DNA of 64,000 nt, taken from Pterois miles (taxonomy: Eukaryota > Chordata > Actinopteri > Perciformes > Scorpaenidae). The notes under the pieces are model-generated. The model ran no database searches. It was not told where the DNA came from and saw nothing but the letters and a program-made list of their open reading frames with translations. Shown piece by piece: positions 37,320 to 52,100 of this stretch (the stretch's first letter is position 1; every line of letters begins with the position of its first letter). The translations under genes and the position numbers were made by a program. The DNA lies in contig CAMQGK010000442.1 in NCBI GenBank assembly GCA_947000775.1, forward strand, positions 1-64,000, read 5' to 3'.

Positions 37320-40300
37320 TGAAAGCTTCATTCTGCTGTCACTTTCATGTAAAAGGAACGTTTCCAGCATTAAACAGGCCTCCCGTGATGAAAACTACAT
37401 TCTGTTGTCACTTTCATGTAAAAGCCAGGTTTTGGTCTATAAACTGACCTCCCGTGGAGAAATCCACATTATCTGCTTAGTTTCATGTAAAAGCTATGTT
37501 TCCAGCATTAAACAGTGCTCTAGTGTTGAAAAATACATTCTGTGCTTACTTTCATGTAAAAGCTACGTTTACACTATCAAACAGGCCTCCCGTGATGAAA
37601 ACTACATTCTGCTGTTACTTTCATGTAAAAGGATTGTTTCCAGCATTAAACAGGCCTCCCGTGATGAAAACTACATTCTGTTGTCACTTTCATGTAAAAG
37701 CCAGGTTTTTGGTCTGTAAACTGACCTCCAGTGGAGAAATCCACATTATCTGCTTAGTGTCATGTAAAAGCTATGTTTCCAGCATTAATCAGTGCTCTAG
37801 TGTTGAAAAATACATTCTGTGCTTACTTTCATGTAAAAGCTACGTTTACACTATCAAACAGGCCTCCCGTGACGAAATCCACATTATATGCTTACTTTCA
37901 AGTAAAAGCTACGTTTACACTATCAAACAGGCCTCCCATGATGAAAACTACATTCTTCTGTCACTTTCATGTAAAAGGAACGTTTACAGCATTAAACAGG
38001 CCTCCCGTGATGAAAACTACATTCTGTTGTCACTTTCATGTAATAGCCAGGTTTTGGTCTGTAAACTGACCTCCCGTGGAGAAATCCACATTATCTGCTT
38101 AGTTTCATGTAAAAGCTATGTTTCCAGCATTAAACAGTGCTCTAGTGTTGAAAACTACATTCTGTGCTTACTTTCATGTAAAAGCTATGTTTCCAGCATT
38201 AAACAGTTCTCTTGTGTTGAAAACTACATTCTGTGCTTACTTTCATGTGAAAGCTACGTTTACACCATCAAACAGGCCTCGCGTGATGAAATCCACATTA
38301 TATGCTTACTTTCAAGTAAAAGCTACGTTTACACCATCAAACAGGCCTCCCGTGATGAAAACTTCATTCTGCTGTCACTTTCATGTAAAAGGAACGTTTC
38401 CAGCATTAAACAGGCCTCCCGTGATGAAAACTACATTATATGCTAACTTTCATGTAAAAGGAACGTTTCCAGCATTAAACAGGCCTCCCGTGATGAAAAC
38501 TACATTCTGTTGTCACTTTCATGTAAAAGCCAGGTTTTGGTCTGTAAACTGACCTCCCGTGGAGAAATCCACATTATCTGCTTAGTTTCATGTAAAAGCT
38601 ATGTTTCCAGCATTAAACAGTGCTCTAGTGTTGAAAAATACATTCTGTGCTTACTTTCATGTAAAAGCTACGTTTACACTATCAAACAGGCCTCCCGTGA
38701 TGAAAACTACATTCTGCTGTTACTTTCATGTAAAAGGAACGTTTCCAGCATTAAAAAGGCCTCCCGTGATGAAAACTAAATTATATGATTACTTTCATGT
38801 AAAAGTAACGTTTCCAGCATTAAACAGGCCTCCCGTGATGAAAACTACATTCTGTTGTCACTTTCATGTAAAAGCCAGGTTTTGGTCTGTAAACTGACCT
38901 CCAGTGGAGAAATCCACATTATCTGCTTAGTTTCATGTAAAAGCTATGTTTCCAGCATTAAACAGTGCTCTAGTGTTGAAAACCACATTCTGTGCTTACA
39001 TTCATGTAAAAGCTACGTTTACACTATCAAACAGGCCTCCCGTGATGACAACTACATTATATGCTAACTTTCATGTAAAAGGAACGTTTCCAGCATTAAA
39101 CAGGCCTCCCGTGATGAAAACTACATTCTGTTGTCACTTTCATGTAAAAGCCAGGTTTTGGTCTGTAAACTGACCTCCCGTGGAGAAATCGACATTATCT
39201 GCTTAGTTTCATGTAAAAGCTATGTTTCCAGCATTAAACAGTGCTCTAGATTTGAAAACTACATTCTGTGCTTACTTTCATATAAAAGCTATGTTTCCAG
39301 CATTAAACAGTTCTCTTGTGTTGAAAACTACATTCTGTGCTTACTTTCATGTGAAAGCTACGTTTACACCATCAAATAGGCCTCCCGTGACGAAATCCAC
39401 ATAATATGCTTACTTTCAAGTAAAAGCTACGTTTACACCATCAAACAGGCCTCCCGTGATGAAAACTTCATTCTGCTGTCACTTTCATGTAAAAGGAACG
39501 TTTCCAGCATTAAACAGGCCTCCCGTGATGAAAACTACATTCTGTTGTCACTTTCATGTAAAAGCCAGGTTTTGGTCTGTAAACTGACCTCCAGTGGAGA
39601 AATCCACATTATCTGCTTAGTTTCATGTAAAAGCTATGTTTCCAGCATTAAACAGTGCTCTTGTGTTGAAAACTACATTCTGTGCTTACTTGCATGTGAA
39701 AGCTACGTTTACACCATCAAACAGGCCTCCCGTGATGAAAACTTCATTCTGCTGTCACTTTCATGTAAAAGGAACGTTTGCAGCATTAAACAGGCCTCCC
39801 GTGATGAAAACTACATTATATGCTTACTTTCATGTAAAAGGAACGTTTCCAGCATTAAACAGGCCTCCCGTGATGAAAACTACATTCTGTTGTCACTTTC
39901 ATGTAAAAGCCAGGTTTTGGTCTGTAAACTGACCTCCAGTGGAGAAATCCACATTATCTGCTTATTTTCATGTAAAAGCTATGTTTCCAGCATTAAACAG
40001 TGCTCTAGTGTTGAAAACTACATTCTGTGCTTACTTTCATGTAAAAGCTACGTTTACACTATCAAACAGGCCTCCCATGATAAAAAGTACATTCTGCTGT
40101 CACTTTCATGTAAAAGGAACGTTTCCAGCATCAAACAGGCCTCCCGTGATGAAAGCTTCATTCTGCTGTCACTTTCATGTAAAAGGAACGTTTCCAGCAT
40201 TAAACAGGCCTCCCGTGATGAAAACTACATTCTGTTGTCACTTTCATGTAAAAGCCAGGTTTTGGTCTGTAAACTGACCTCCCGTGGAGAAATCCACATT

Positions 40301-43100
40301 ATCTGCTTAGTTTCATGTAAAAGCTATGTTTCCAGCATTAAACAGTGCTCTAGTGTTGAAAAATACATTCTGTGCTTACTTTCATGTAAAAGCTACGTTT
40401 ACACTATCAAACAGGCCTCCCGTGATGAAAACTACATTCTGCTGTTACTTTCATGTAAAAGGATTGTTTCCAGCATTAAACAGGCCTCCCGTGATGAAAA
40501 CTACATTCTGTTGTCACTTTCATGTAAAAGCCAGGTTTTGGTCTGTAAACTGACCTCCTGTGGAGAAATCCACATTATCTGCTTAGTTTCATGTAAAAGC
40601 TATGTTTCCAGCATTAAACAGTGCTCTAGTGTTGAAAACTACATTCTGTGCTTACTTTCATGTGAAAGCTACGTTTACACTATCAAACAGGCCTCCCGTG
40701 ATGAAAACTTCATTTTGCTGTCACTTTCATGTAAAAGGAACGTTTCCAGCATTAAACAGGCCTCCCGTGATGAAAGCTAATTTATATGATTACTTTCATG
40801 TAAAAGGAACGTTTCCAGCATTAAACAGGCCTCCCGTGATGAAAACTACATTCTGTTGTCACTTTCATGTAAAAGCCAGGTTTTGGTCTGTAAACTGACC
40901 TCCAGTGGAGAAATCCACATTATCTGCTTAGTGTCATGTAAAAGCTATGTTTCCAGCATTAAACAGTGCTCTAGTGTTGAAAAATACATTCTGTGCTTAC
41001 TTTCATGTAAAAGCTACGTTTACACTATCAAACAGGCCTCCCGTGACGAAATCCACATTATATGCTTACTTTCAAGTAAAAGCTACGTTTACACTATCAA
41101 ACAGGCCTCCCATGATGAAAACTACATTCTTCTGTCACTTTCATGTAAAAGGAACGTTTACAGCATTAAACAGGCCTCCCGTGATGAAAACTACATTCTG
41201 TGCTTACTTTCATGTAAAAGCTATGTTTCCAGCATTAAACAGTTCTCTTGTGTTGAAAACTACATTCTGTGCTTACTTTCATGTGAAAGCTACGTTTACA
41301 CCATCAAACAGGCCTCGCGTGATGAAATCCACATTATATGCTTACTTTCAAGTAAAAGCTACGTTTACACCATCAAACAGGCCTCCCGTGATGAAAACTT
41401 CATTCTGCTGTCACTTTCATGTAAAAGGAACGTTTCCAGCATTAAACAGGCCTCCCGTGATGAAAACTACATTATATGCTAACTTTCATGTAAAAGGAAC
41501 GTTTCCAGCATTAAACAGGCCTCCCGTGATGAAAACTACATTCTGTTGTCACTTTCATGTAAAAGCCAGGTTTTGGTCTGTAGACTGACCTCCAGTGGAG
41601 AAATCCACATTATCTGCTTATTTTCATGTAAAATCTATGTTTCCAGCATTAAACAGTGCTCTAGTGTTGAAAACTACATTCTGTGCTTACTTTCATGTAA
41701 AAGCTACGTTTACACTATCAAACAGGCCTCCCATGATGAAAACTACATTCTGCTGTCACTTTCATGTAAAAGGAACGTTTCCAGCATTAAACAGGCCTCC
41801 CGTGATGAAAACTACATTCTGTTGTCACTTTCATGTAAAAGCCAGGTTTTGGTCTGTAAACTGACCTCCCGTGGAGAAATCCACATTATCTGCTTAGTTT
41901 CATGTAAAAGCTATGTTTCCAGCATTAAACAGTGCTCTAGTGTTGAAAAATACATTCTGTGCTTACTTTCATGTAAAAGCTACGTTTACACTATCAAACA
42001 GGCCTCCCGTGATGAAAACTACATTCTGCTGTTACTTTCATGTAAAAGGAACGTTTCCAGCATTAAAAAGGCCTCCCGTGATGAAAACTAAATTATATGA
42101 TTACTTTCATGTAAAAGTAACGTTTCCAGCATTAAACAGGCCTCCCGTGATGAAAACTACATTCTGTTGTCACTTTCATGTAAAAGCCAGGTTTTGGTCT
42201 GTAAACTGACCTCCAGTGGAGAAATCCACATTATCTGCTTAGTTTCATGTAAAAGCTATGTTTCCAGCATTAAACAGTGCTCTAGTGTTGAAAACCACAT
42301 TCTGTGCTTACATTCATGTAAAAGCTACTTTTACACTATCAAACAGGCCTCCCGTGATGAAAACTACATTATATGCTTACTTTCATGTAAAAGGAACGTT
42401 TCCAGCATTAAACAGGCCTCCCGTGATGAAAACTACATTCTGTTGTCACTTTCATGTAAAAGCCAGGTTTTGGTCTGTAAAAACTGACCTCCAGTGGAGA
42501 AATCCACATTATCTGCTTAATTTCATGTAAAAGCTATGTTTCCAGCATTAAACAGTTCTCTTGTGTTGAAAACTACATTCTGTGCTTACTTTCATGTGAA
42601 AGCTACGTTTACACCATCAAACAGGCCTCGCGTGACGAAATCCACATTATATGCTTACTTTCAAGTAAAAGCTACGTTTACACCATCAAACAGGCCTCCC
42701 GTGATGAAAACTTCATTCTGCTGTCACTTTCATGTAAAAGGAACGTTTGCAGCATTAAACAGGCCTCCCGTGATGAAAACTACATTATATGCTTACTTTC
42801 ATATAAAAGGAACGTTTCCAGCATTAAACAGGCCTCCCGTGATGAAAACTACATTCTGTTGTCACTTTCATGTAAAAGCCAGGTTTTGGTCTGTAAACTG
42901 ACCTCCCGTGGAGAAATCGACATTATCTGCTTAGTTTCATGTAAAAGCTATGTTTCCAGCATTAAACAGTGCTCTAGATTTGAAAACTACATTCTGTGCT
43001 TACTTTCATGTGAAAGCTACGTTTACACCATCAAATAGGCCTCCCGTGACGAAATCCACATAATATGCTTACTTTCAAGTAAAAGCTACGTTTACACCAT
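37320..43100 (+). repeat. Complex duplication of about 3 kb within copy II
   Basis: Rare variants pair up along this interval. GAAAGCTTC lies at 37,321 and 40,151, and GGATTGTTTC at 37,631 and 40,461 (displacement 2,830). CTTAGTGTC pairs near 37,754 and 40,928 (displacement 3,174). GCTAACTTTC pairs near 38,442 and 41,478 (3,036). ACCACATTCTG pairs near 38,982 and 42,294 (3,312, 48 monomers). The displacement changes only in steps of 276, 138 or 345 bp, apart from the single-base insertion at 37,709. This indicates one block duplication later edited by whole-monomer gains and losses. Confidence 0.82.
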
Positions 43101-46100
43101 CAAACAGGCCTCCCGTGATGAAAACTTCATTCTGCTGTCACTTTCATGTAAAAGGAACGTTTCCAGCATTAAACAGGCCTCCCGTGATGAAAACTACATT
43201 CTGTTGTCACTTTCATGTAATAGCCAGGTTTTGGTCTGTAAACTGACCTCCCGTGGAGAAATCCACATTATCTGCTTAGTTTCATGTAAAAGCTATGTTT
43301 CCAGCATTAAACAGTGCTCTAGTGTTGAAAACTACATTCTGTGCTTACTTTCATGTAAAAGCTATGTTTCCAGCATTAAACAGTTCTCTTGTGTTGAAAA
43401 CTACATTCTGTGCTTACTTTCATGTGAAAGCTACGTTTACACCATCAAACAGGCCTCGCGTGATGAAATCCACATTATATGCTTACTTTCAAGTAAAAGC
43501 TACGTTTACACCATCAAACAGGCCTCCCGTGATGAAAACTTCATTTTGCTGTCACTTTCATGTAAAAGGAACGTTTCCAGCATTAAACAGGCCTCCCGTG
43601 ATGAAAACTACATTATATGCTTACTTTCATGTAAAAGGAACGTTTCCAGCATTAAACAGGCCTCCCGTGATGAAAACTACATTCTGTTGTCACTTTCATG
43701 TAAAAGCCAGGTTTTGGTCTGTAAACTGACCTCCAGTGGAGAAATCCACATTATCTGCTTATTTTCATGTAAAAGCTATGTTTACAGCATTAAACAGTGC
43801 TCTAGTGTTGAAAACTACATTCTGTGCTTACTTTCACGTAAAAGCTACGTTTACACTATCAAACAGGCCTCCCATGATGAAAACTACATTCTGCTGTCAC
43901 TTTCATGTAAAAGGAACGTTTCCAGCATTAAACAGGCCTCCCGTGATGAAAACTACATTCTGTTGTCACTTTCATGTAAAAGCTATGTTTCCAACATTAA
44001 ACAGGCCTCTAGTGTTGTAAACTACATTCTGTGTTCACTTTTATGTGAAAGCTACGTTTACACCATCAAACAGGCCTCCCGTGATGAAAACTTCATTCTG
44101 CTGTCACTTTTATGTGAAAGCTACGTTTACACTATCAAACAGGCCTCCCGTGATGAAAATTACATTCTGTTGTCACTTTCATGTAAAAGCCAGGTTTTGG
44201 TCTGTAAACTGACCTCCCGTGGAGAAATCCACATTATCTGCTTAGTTTCATGTAAAAGCTATGTTTCCAGCATTAAACAGTGCTCTACTGTTGAAAACTA
44301 CATTCTGTGCTTAATTTCATGTAAAAGCTATGTTTCCGGCATTAAACAGTTCTCTTGTGTTGAAAACTACATTCTGTGCTTACTTTTATGTGAAAGCTAC
44401 GTTTACACCATCAAACAGGCCTCGCGTGACGAAATCCACATTATATGCTTACTTTCAAGTAAAAGCTACGTTTACACCATCAAACAGGCCTCCCGTGATG
44501 AAAACTTCATTCTGCTGTCACTTTCATGTAAAAGGAACGTTTGCAGCATTAAACAGGCCTCCCGTGATGAAAACTACATTCTGTTATCACTTTCATGTAA
44601 TAGCCAGGTTTTGGTCTGTAAACTGACCTCCAGTGGAGAAATCCACTATATCAGCTTAGTTTCATGTAAAAGCTATGTTTCCAGCATTAAACAGTGCTCT
44701 AGTGTTGAAAACTACATTCTGTGCTTACTTTCATGTAAAAGTAACGTTTGCAGCATTAAACAGGCCTCCCGTGATGAAAACTACATTATTTGCTTACTTT
44801 CATGTAAAAGGAACGTATCCAGCATTAAACAGGCCTCCCGTGATGAAAACTACATTCTGCTGTCACTTTCATGTAAAAGGAACGTTTCCAGCATTAAACA
44901 GGCCTCCCGTGATGAAAACTACATTCTGGTGTCACTTTCATGTGAAAGCCAGGTTTTGGTCTGTAAACTGACCTCCCGTGGAGAAATCCACATTATCTGC
45001 TTAGTTTCATGTAAAAGCTATGTTTACAGCATTAAACAGTGCTCTAGTGTTGAAAACTACATTCTGTGCTTACTTTCACGTAAAAGCTACGTTTACACTA
45101 TCAAACAGGCCTCCCATGATGAAAACTACATTCTGCTGTCACTTTCATGTAAAAGGAACGTTTCCAGCATTAAACAGGCCTCCCGTGATGAAAACTACAT
45201 TCTGGTGTCACTTTCATGTGAAAGCCAGGTTTTGGTCTGTAAACTGACCTCCCGTGGAGAAATCCACATTATCTGCTTAGTTTCATGTAAAAGCTATGTT
45301 TACAGCATTAAACAGGCCTCTAGTGTTGTAAACTACATTCTGTGCTTACTTTCATGTGAAAGCTACGTTTAAACCATCAAACAGGCCTCGCGTGATGAAA
45401 TTCACATTATATGCTTACTTTCAAGTAAAAGCCTTGTTTCCAGCACTAAAGAGTGCTCTAGTGTTGAAAACTACATTCTGTGCTTACTTTCATGTAAAAG
45501 GAACGTTTCCAGCATTAAACAGGCCTCCCGTGATGAAAACTACATTCTCTTGTCACTTTCATGTAAAAGCCAGGTTTTGGTCTGTAAACTGACCTCCAGT
45601 GGAGAAATCCACATTATCTGCTTAGTTTCATGTAAAAGCTATGTTTCCAGCATTAAACAGTGCTCTAGTGTTGAAAACTACATTCTGTGCTTACTTGCAT
45701 GTGAAAGCTACGTTTACACCATCAAACAGGCCTCCCGTGACGAAATCCACATTATATGCTTACTTTCAAGTAAAAGCTACGTTTAAACCATCAAACAGGC
45801 CTCCCGTGATGAAAACTTCATTCTGCTGTCACTTTCATGTAAAAGGAACGTTTGCAGCATTAAACAGGCCTCCCGTGATGAAAACTACATTATATGCTTA
45901 CTTTCATGTAAAAGGAACGTTTCCAGCATTAAACAGGCCTCCCGTGATGAAAACTACATTCTGTTGTCACTTTCATGTAAAAGCCAGGTTTTGGTCTGTA
46001 AACTGACCTCCAGTGGAGAAATCCACTATATCTGCTTAGTTTCATGTAAAAGCTGTGTTTCCAGCATTAAACAGGCCTCTAGTGTTGTAAACTACATTCT

Positions 46101-49100
46101 GTGTTCACTTTTGTGTAAAAGCTACGTTTACACCATCAAACAGGCCTCCCGTGATGAAAACTTCATTCTGCTGTCACTTTCATGTAAAAGGAACGTTTGC
46201 AGCATTAAACAGGCCTCCCGTGATGAAAATTACATTCTGCTGTCACTTTCATGTAAAAGGAACGTTTCCAGCATTAAAAAGGCCTCCCGTGATGAAAACT
46301 ACATTCTGTTGTCACTTTCATGTAAAAGCCAGGTTTTGGTCTGTAAACTGACCTCCCGTGGAGAAATCCACATTATCTGCTTAGTTTCATGTAAAAGCTA
46401 TGTTTCCAGCATTAAACAGTGCTCTAGTGTTGAAAACTACATTCTGTGCTTACTTTCATGTAAAAGCTATGTTTCCAGCATTAAACAGTTCTCTTGTGTT
46501 GAAAACTACATTCTGTGCTTACTTTCATGTGAAAGCTACGTTTACACCATCAAACAGGCCTCCCGTGACGAAATCCACATTATATGCTTACTTTCAAGTA
46601 AAAGCTACGTTTACACTATCAAACAGGCATCCCATGATGAAAACTACATTCTTCTGTCACTTTCATGTAAAAGGAACGTTTCCAGCATTAAACAGGCCTC
46701 CCGTGATGAAAACTACATTCTGTTGTCACTTTCATGTAATAGCCAGGTTTTGGTCTGTAAACTGACCTCCCGTGGAGAAATCCACATTATCTGTTTAGTT
46801 TCATGTAAAAGCTATGTTTCCAGCATTAAACAGTGCTCCACTGTTGAAAACTACATTCTGTGCTTAATTTCATGTAAAAGCTATGTTTACAGCATTAAAC
46901 AGTTCTCTTGTGTTGAAAACTACATTCTGTGCTTACTTTCATGTGAAAGCTACGTTTACACCATCAAACAGGCCTCGCGTGATGAAAACTTCATTCTGCT
47001 GTCACTTTCATGTAAAAGCTATGTTTATAGCATTAAACAGTTCTCTTGTGTTGAAAACTACATTCTGTGCTGACTTTCATGTAAAAGCTACGTTTACACT
47101 ATCAAACAGGCCTCCCGTGATGAAAACTACATTCTGCTGTCACTTTCATGGAAAAGCTACGTTTACACCATCAAACAGGCCTCCCGTGATGAAAACTTCA
47201 TTCTGCTGTCACTTTCATGTAAAAGGAACGTTTACACCATCAAACAGGCCTCCCGTGATGAAAACTTCATTCTGCTGTCACTTTCATGTAAAAGGAACGT
47301 TTCTAGCATTGAACAGGCCTCCCGTGATGAAAACTACATTCTGTTGTCACTTTCATGTAAAAGCCAGGTTTTGGTCTGTAAACTGACCTCCCGTGGAGAA
47401 ATCCACATTATCTGCTTAGTTTCATGTAAAAGCTATGTTTCCAGCATTAAACAGTGCTCTACTGTTGAAAACTACATTCTGTGCTTAATTTCATGTAAAA
47501 GCTATGTTTACGGCATTAAACAGTTTTCTTGTGTTGAAAACTACATTCTGTGCTTACTTTCATGTGAAAGCTACGTTTACACCATCAAACAGGCCTCGCG
47601 TGACGAAATCCACATTATATGCTTACTTTCAAGTAAAAGCTACGTTTACACCATCAAACAGGCGTCCCGTGATAAAAACTTCATTCTGCTGTCACTTTCA
47701 TGTAAAAGGAACGTTTTCAGCATTAAACAGGCCTCCCGTGATGAAAACTACATTATATGATTACTTTCATGTAAAAGGAACGTTTCCAGCATTGAACAGG
47801 CCTCCCGTGATGAAAACTGCATTCTGTTGTCACTTTCATGTAAAAGCCAGGTTTTGGTCTGTAAACTGACCTCCAGTGGAGAAATCCACATTATCTGCTT
47901 AGTTTCATGTAAAAGCTATGTTTCCAGCATTAAACAGTGCTCTAGTGTTGAAAAATACATTCTGTGCTTACTTTCATGTAAAAGCTACATTTACACTATC
48001 AAACAGGCCTCCCATGATGAAAACTACATTCTGCTGTCACTTTCATGTAAAAGGAACGTTTCCAGCATTAAACAGGCCTCCCGTGATGAAAACTACATTC
48101 TGTTGTCACTTTCATGTAAAAGCTATGTTTCCAACATTAAACAGGCCTCTAGTGTTGTACACTACATTCTGTGTTCACTTTTGTGTAAAAGCTATGTTTA
48201 CACCATCAAACAGGCCTCCCGTGATGAAAATTACATTCTGTTGTCACTTTCATGTAAAAGCCAGGTTTTGGTCTGTAAACTGACCTCCCGTGGAGAAATC
48301 CACATTATCTGCTTAGTTTCATGTAAAAGCTATGTTTCCAGCATTAAACAGTGCTCTACTGTTGAAAACTACATTCTGTGCTTAATTTCATGTAAAAGCT
48401 ATGTTTCCAGCATTAAACAGTTCTCTTGTGTTGAAAACTACATTCTGTGCTTACTTTTATGTGAAAGCTACGTTTACACCATCAAACAGGCCTCGCGTGA
48501 CGAAATCCACATTATATGCTTACTTTCAAGTAAAAGCTACGTTTACACCATCAAACAGGCCTCCCGTGATGAAAACTTCATTCTGCTGTCACTTTCATGT
48601 AAAAGGAACGTTTGCAGCATTAAACAGGCCTCCCGTGATGAAAACTACATTCTTTTATCACTTTCATGTAAAAGCCAGGTTTTGGTCTGTAAACTGACCT
48701 CCAGTGGAGAAATCCACTATATCTGCTTAGTTTCATGTAAAAGCTATGTTTCCAGCATTAAACAGTGCTCTAGTGTTGAAAACTACATTCTGTGCTTACT
48801 TTCATGTAAAAGCTACGTTTACACTATCAAACAGGCCTCCCATGATGAAAACTACATTCTGCTGTCACTTTCATGTAAAAGGAACGTTTCCAGCATTTAA
48901 ACAGGCCTCCCGTGATGAAAACTACATTCTGTTGTCACTTTCATGTAAAAGCTATGTTTCCAGCATTAAACAGTGCTCTAGTGTTGAAAAATACATTCTG
49001 TGCTTACTTTCATGTAAAAGCTACGTTTACACTATCAAACAGACCTCCCGTGATTAAAACTACATTCTGCTGTTACTTTCATGTAAAAGGAACGTTTCCA

Positions 49101-52100
49101 GCATTAAACAGGCCTTCCGTGATGAAAACTACATTCTGTTGTCACTTTCATGTAAAAGCCAGGTTTTGGTCTGTAAATTGACCTCCCGTGGAGAAATCCA
49201 CATTATCTGCTTAGTTTCATGTAAAAGCTATGTTTCCGGCATTAAACAGTGCTCTAGTGTTGAAAACTACATTCTGTGCTTACTTTCATGTAAAAGCTAT
49301 GTTTCCAGCATTAAACAGTTCTCTTGTGTTGAAAACTACATTCTGTGCTTACTTTCATGTGAAAGCTACGTTTACACCATCAAACAGGCCTCGCGTGATG
49401 AAATTCACATTATATGCTTACTTTCAAGTAAAAGCCTTGTTTCCAGCACTAAAGAGTGCTCTAGTGTTGAAAACTACATTCTGTGCTTACTTTCTTGTGA
49501 AAGCTACGTTTACACCATCAAACAGGCCTCCCGTGATGAAAACTACATTATATGATTACTTTCATGTAAAAGGAACGTTTCCAGCATTAAACAGGCCTCC
49601 CGTGATGAAAACTACATTCTGTTGTCACTTTCATGTAAAAGCCAGGTTTTGGTCTGTAAACTGACCTCCAGTGGAGAAATCCACATTATCTGCTTACTTT
49701 CATGTAAAAGCTATGTTTCCAGCATTAAACAGTTCTCTTGTGTTGAAAACTACATTCTGTGCTTACTTTCATGTGAAAGCTACGTTTACACCATCAAACA
49801 GGCCTCACGTGACGAAATCCACATTATATGCTTACTTTCAACTAAAAGCTACGTTTACACCATCAAACAGGCCTCCCGTGATGAAAACTACATTCTGTTG
49901 TCACTTTCATGTAAAAGCTATGTTTCCAGCATTAAACAGTGCTCTAGTGTTGAAAAATACATTCTGTGCTTACTTTCATGTAAAAGCTACGTTTAAACTA
50001 TCAAACAGACCTCCCGTGATGAAAACTACATTCTGCTGTTACTTTCATGTAAAAGGAACGTTTCCAGCATTAAACAGGCCTTCCGTGATGAAAACTACAT
50101 TCTGTTGTCACTTTCATGTAAAAGCCAGGTTTTGGTCTGTAAATTGACCTCCCGTGGAGAAATCCACATTATCTGCTTAGTTTCATGTAAAAGCTATGTT
50201 TCCGGCATTAAACAGTGCTCTAGTGTTGAAAACTACATTCTCTGCTTACTTTCATGTAAAAGCTATGTTTCCAGCATTAAACAGTTCTCTTGTGTTGAAA
50301 ACTACATTCTGTGCTTACTTTCATGTGAAAGCTACGTTTACACCATCAAACAGGCCTCGCGTGATGAAATTCATATTATATGCTTACTTTCAAGTAAAAG
50401 CCTTGTTTCCAGCACTAAAGAGTGCTCTAGTGTTGAAAACTACATTCTGTGCTTACTTTCTTGTGAAAGCTACGTTTACACCATCAAACAGGCCTCCCGT
50501 GATGAAAACTACATTCTCTTGTCACTTTCATGTAAAAGCCAGGTTTTGGTCTGTAAACTGACCTCCAGTGGAGAAATCCACATTATCTGCTTAGTTTCAT
50601 GTAAAAGCTATGTTTCCAGCATTAAACAGTGCTCTAGTGTTGAAAACTACATTCTGTGCTTACTTGCATGTGAAAGCTACGTTTACACCATCAAACAGGC
50701 CTCCCGTGACGAAATCCACATTATATGCTTACTTTCAAGTAAAAGCTACGTTTAAACCATCAAACAGGCCTCCCGTGATGAAAACTTCATTCTGCTGTCA
50801 CTTTCATGTAAAAGGAACGTTTGCAGCATTAAACAGGCCTCCCGTGATGAAAACTACATTATATGCTTACTTTCATGTAAAAGGAACGTTTCCAGCATTA
50901 AACAGGCCTCCCGTGATGAAAACTACATTCTGTTGTCACTTTCATGTAAAAGCCAGGTTTTGGTCTGTAAACTGACCTCCAGTGGAGAAATCCACATTAT
51001 CTGCTTACTTTCATGTAAAAGCTATGTTTCCAGCATTAAACAGTTCTCTTGTGTTGAAAACTACATTCTGTGCTTACTTTCATGTGAAAGCTACGTTTAC
51101 ACCATCAAACAGGCCTCACGTGACGAAATCCACATTATATGCTTACTTTCAACTAAAAGCTACGTTTACACCATCAAACAGGCCTCCCGTGATGAAAACT
51201 TCATTCTGCTGTCACTTTCATGTAAAAGGAACGTTTGCAGCATTAAACAGGCCTCCCGTGATGAAAACTACATTATATGGTTACTTTCATGTAAAAGGAA
51301 CGTTTCCAGCATTAAACAGGCCTCCCGTGATGAAAACTACATTCTGTTGTCACTTTCATGTAAAAGCCAGGTTTTGGTCTGTAAACTGACCTCCAGTGGA
51401 GAAATCCACTATATCTGCTTAGTTTCATGTAAAAGCTGTGTTTCCAGCATTAAACAGGCCTCTAGTGTTGTAAACTACATTCTGTGTTCACTTTTGTGTA
51501 AAAGCTACGTTTACACCATCAAACAGGCCTCCCGTGATGAAAACTTCATTCTGCTGTCACTTTCATGTAAAAGGAACGTTTGCAGCATTAAACAGGCCTC
51601 CCGTGATGAAAACTACATTCTGTTGTCACTTTCATGTAAAAGCCAGGTTTTGGTCTGTAAACTGACCTCCCGTGGAGAAATCCACATTATCTGCTTAGTT
51701 TCATGTAAAAGCTTTGTTTCCAGCATTAAACAGTGCTCTAGTGTTGAAAACTACATTCTGTGCTTACTTTCATGTAAAAGCTATGTTTCCAGCATTAAAC
51801 AGTTCTCTTGTGTTGAAAACTACATTCTGTGCTTACTTTCATGTGAAAGCTACGTTTACACCATCAAACAGGCCTCCCGTGACGAAATCCACATTATATG
51901 CTTACTTTCAAGTAAAAGCTACGTTTACACTATCAAACAGGCATCCCATGATGAAAACTACATTCTTCTGTCACTTTCATGTAAAAGGAACGTTTCCAGC
52001 ATTAAACAGGCCTCCCGTGATGAAAACTACATTCTGTTGTCACTTTCATGTAATAGCCAGGTTTTGGTCTGTAAACTGACCTCCCGTGGAGAAATCCACA

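Larger units (their letters stand above)
34921..37719 (+). other. 932-codon open frame, ended by a single-base insertion, not considered a gene
   Basis: This runs through the 276-bp and 345-bp local duplications of copy II in the read-through frame. It ends because of one extra T in m6 (CCAGGTTTTTGG, 37,701-37,712), which brings the TAA of GTCTGTAAAC into frame. It begins at a repeat-internal ATG in TACATTCTGTTGTCACTTTC context with no upstream landmark. It corresponds to part of 18,497-21,389 in copy I, where the open segments are bounded differently. Confidence 0.83.
26074..43465 (+). repeat. Super-copy II (252 monomers)
   Basis: Colinear segments with copy I include 26,074-28,420 with 57-2,400, 28,730-28,850 with 3,060-3,180, 29,262-30,620 with 4,489-5,850, 31,148-31,560 with 9,480-9,890, 31,976-33,200 with 11,205-12,430, 33,334-34,100 with 13,805-14,580, and 34,667-35,250 with 18,243-18,830. 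Offsets fall in whole-monomer steps once the listed indels are allowed for. Compared with I it lacks 345 bp near 28,420, most of 5.9-9.0 kb, and the second block of the 4,416-bp pair. It gains local 276-bp and 345-bp tandem duplications at 35.3-36.9 kb and a roughly 3-kb duplication at 37.3-43.1 kb. Confidence 0.88.
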
